Shown here: positions 16,165 to 17,773 of the stretch, in pieces
Numbering within the stretch: position 1 is the first letter of the stretch
How the letters are laid out: each line of letters starts with the position of its first letter
Assembly (NCBI GenBank): GCA_964600595.1
Contig: CAZRKL010000038.1
Location: 1-17,773 of the forward strand
Direction of reading: 5' to 3'
Origin: DAIOEK01 sp964600595
Lineage (GTDB): Bacteria; Chloroflexota; Anaerolineae; Anaerolineales; Anaerolineaceae
Length of the DNA stretch: 17,773 bases
Notes under the pieces: generated by a model
Told to the model about the DNA's origin: nothing
Seen by the model: the letters and a program-made list of their open reading frames with translations, nothing else
Databases searched by the model: none
Made by a program: the position numbers and the translations under genes

Positions 16165-16736
16165 ATAGATTTCCTTAAATCATTGTATTTTTGCAAATCT
16201 ACTGAAGCAATATACGGCAAGTTTCTGCCTTTTTCATCAATATCCAGACCATAACCTACTACAAAATAATCTGGTATCTTAAATCCGTAATAATCAATTG
16301 TAATGTCAATTTTGTGCCTTTCAACCTTATCTAATAGGGCACAAACACGAAGGGATTTAGGTTTTCGGTCCAGGAGAAGCTTACGAACGGTGTGGATGGT
16401 GTAGCCGGAATCAACGATATCATCAATCAATATGACATCCCAACCATTAATATTTGTTTTATGGTCAGAATCGATTCTGACAAATCCGCTGGATACTGAT
16501 CCCGCGTAGGAAGATACAGACATGAAATCCATTGTCATGGGGTGATGGATATTTCGCATCAGGTCAGTAATAAATACTACTGATCCTCGTAATAGCCCTA
16601 GCAAGAGCAAATTTTCAGAATCTTGATAATCTCGGGCAATCATTTGCCCCAATTCTTTTACTCTGTTCTTTATCTCAATTTCTGGAATTATGATTTTATC
16701 AATAAACGGATACGGGAATTCATTTGGATCAGACAT
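16161..16736 (-). CDS. hpt: hypoxanthine phosphoribosyltransferase
   Basis: Salvages hypoxanthine (and often guanine) with PRPP to IMP or GMP. The 191-residue cytoplasmic protein has GLLRGSVVFITDLMR (47-61), the PRPP-binding segment VILIDDIVDSGYTI (101-114) with the two acidic residues D105 and D106, and the purine-contacting end FKIPDYFVVGYGLDID (152-167) followed by RNLPYIA. It is the first gene of a tightly packed unit: its TGA overlaps the purA ATG by four bases. Its product IMP is the direct substrate of PurA, which supports salvage to AMP as the job of the cluster. The ATG at 16734-16736 has AGGA about 9 bases upstream. Confidence 0.95.
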   Translation of the reverse strand: MSDPNEFPYPFIDKIIIPEIEIKNRVKELGQMIARDYQDSENLLLLGLLRGSVVFITDLMRNIHHPMTMDFMSVSSYAGSVSSGFVRIDSDHKTNINGWDVILIDDIVDSGYTIHTVRKLLLDRKPKSLRVCALLDKVERHKIDITIDYYGFKIPDYFVVGYGLDIDEKGRNLPYIASVDLQKYNDLRKSI

Positions 16737-16759
16737 ATCAGCGTCCTATCTTCAAAAAT

Positions 16760-16809
16760 GTTATAGAACCCTTACCGATGTATTTTACCAATAATCATGG
16801 AGGAGTATA
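16760..16809 (-). promoter_or_regulatory. weak promoter candidates for hpt-purA-purB
   Basis: The 78 bases between the nuclease gene and hpt contain two minus-strand -10-like hexamers, TATAAC (16760-16765) and TATACT (16804-16809). Neither has a convincing -35 element at 16-18 bases. No terminator is evident, so read-through from the upstream nuclease gene is equally possible. No purine-riboswitch-like structure was recognised in this short space. Confidence 0.25.
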
Positions 16810-16814
16810 TAATA

Positions 16815-17773
16815 TTAGATCTTCTTATTTGTTCTGCTATTGATTTCATCCAATTTTGTTTGAATTATTGTATCCAATCGACGCCTTGAAAATGGTGCCA
16901 TTTTTGATTCTTGGGCTTTGAGTTGCAGATCAGATAATAATTCCAGAGCTTGCGTATAGTTATTTTCTTTTATAAAATTACCAACAAGTGTGAGCGAGGC
17001 TTGGATATCTTTTTGTAGTAGTGCTTGCTTCGATATTGTTTGTTTTCTCGTTTTATTGCTTGGAATGGCCTTTCCAGTGAGAATACAGTCAATCACTATT
17101 TTTGATTTTTCGTCTACTTCATGCATCGCACTGTAGGTTGGCTGTTGGCAATCAGGTCCCAGGATATAAACCATAAGGGCAGCCAGGGATATGATATCGA
17201 CTTCATTATGATACAAAACCCCTGGCAGCAGTTCGGAATTTCCTGTACGAATATAGTCATAATAGATTTGAGGTATCTGACTACCTGGGATTTCAAATTC
17301 GTTCCTCGCTACTCCTAAAAGACCCATTTCCAAATACCCCAACGAGCGGCTGGGCAGGGTGTTTCTCCAGAGTTTGCGCGTAACGTGCAATAAATCTAAA
17401 TGCTTACTCTGTACAAAAGGATCCGGTAGCCTGTGCAACTGCAGCCTTGAGCGGATAATATCCAGGTCAAAACTGGCGCCATTATATGTCACCACGGCTT
17501 CTGCACCATCAATCAAACGGATCAGTTCCACCAGAGCAGATTTTTCTTCTGCTGGCGAACGCATGAATATTTGCCTGATAATTACATGAGTATCGGATGC
17601 CTGACATAATCCAATCAAAAAAGGCAAATTTCCTGATGCCTTAGAAAGGCTGGTTGTCTCGATATCCAGGTAGATGATCTGTTTTAGGGGAACATGCTCA
17701 AGGTCAGGTAAATTCTGAAGTTTTGCCAACCACCCCAATGGTTTATCACTTACCAGGGGAATATGCCCATGGG
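16815..17773 (-). CDS. YprB-like RNase H-fold exonuclease domain protein, 5' end cut off
   Basis: A DEDD-type 3'-5' exonuclease fold of the YprB/RNase_H_2 group, cut by the window edge. The frame stays open to the edge: before the leucine codon at 17736-17738 it reads HGHIPLVSDKP, so the TTG there is internal and the start lies outside. Numbering from that leucine, the acidic motifs are YLDIETTSL (D25, E27), TYNGASFDLDIIRSRL (N86, D91) and the third motif YHNEVDIISL (Y176, D181). FLIGL and YLEMGL also fit the family. The last 100 residues are charged and helical, possibly tetratricopeptide-like (KENNYTQALELL), ending in Lys/Arg-rich sequence. YprB relatives are often encoded beside DEAD-box helicases; what lies upstream here cannot be seen. 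The substrate is unknown. Confidence 0.82.
   Translation of the reverse strand, partial: HGHIPLVSDKPLGWLAKLQNLPDLEHVPLKQIIYLDIETTSLSKASGNLPFLIGLCQASDTHVIIRQIFMRSPAEEKSALVELIRLIDGAEAVVTYNGASFDLDIIRSRLQLHRLPDPFVQSKHLDLLHVTRKLWRNTLPSRSLGYLEMGLLGVARNEFEIPGSQIPQIYYDYIRTGNSELLPGVLYHNEVDIISLAALMVYILGPDCQQPTYSAMHEVDEKSKIVIDCILTGKAIPSNKTRKQTISKQALLQKDIQASLTLVGNFIKENNYTQALELLSDLQLKAQESKMAPFSRRRLDTIIQTKLDEINSRTNKKI

Noticed and set aside
16737..16814. Purine riboswitch before hpt
   Set aside because: The space is only 78 bases and lacks the paired-loop core and terminator expected of that class.
1..17773. CRISPR arrays, tRNAs, insertion sequences, integration sites or a defence island
   Set aside because: No regularly spaced repeats, cloverleaf sequence, transposase or terminal repeats were seen; all long open frames on one strand or the other belong to known housekeeping-type families.

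Overview
The window is a gene-dense stretch of a moderately AT-rich bacterial chromosome made up mostly of housekeeping genes. Every intact gene can be assigned to a family. The mixture resembles Anaerolineae-type Chloroflexota: an orphan sugar-ABC ATPase, an archaeal-type phosphoglycerate mutase, a DUF1461/TIGR01906 membrane protein, a membrane-fused spermidine-synthase-like protein, a YprB-like nuclease and a cysteine-rich AlaRS. That placement is an impression from gene content and protein style, not a proven taxonomy. No CRISPR array, insertion sequence, tRNA, rRNA or phage module was seen.

Layout. Bases 1-375 hold the possible end of an upstream gene and a decayed remnant of a rubrerythrin/VIT1-type iron transporter gene, with only its two ends left. 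It abuts mutS (minus strand, 379-2943), which is preceded on the same strand by an EAL/HDOD signalling protein (3003-4265). A divergent promoter region separates these from a plus-strand MalK/UgpC/MsmK-type ATPase gene (4418-5530, followed by a terminator) and apgM (5635-6843, followed by a terminator). Convergent to apgM is a two-gene minus-strand unit: a membrane-fused spermidine-synthase-like protein (7548-9128) and the DUF1461 membrane protein (6878-7546), with stop and start codons one base apart. Divergent from it is alaS (9249-11978), with a clear promoter and terminator, then an aspartase-family lyase gene (12056-13471).

The right part is a minus-strand purine block: hpt (16161-16736), purA (14869-16164) and purB (13468-14862). 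hpt and purA overlap by ATGA, and purA and purB lie 6 bases apart. Together they encode hypoxanthine to IMP to adenylosuccinate to AMP. The aspartase-like gene ends tail-to-tail with purB, sharing a TTAA in which each strand reads TAA. Because PurA consumes aspartate and PurB releases fumarate, an aspartase beside them could metabolically close that loop; this is inference. A YprB-like DEDD nuclease gene, cut by the right edge, lies upstream of hpt.

I found no clearly novel multi-gene system. The best leads are the VIT1 remnant, the purine/aspartase arrangement, the coupled membrane pair, and a repeated 12-base promoter core in front of alaS and the lyase gene.
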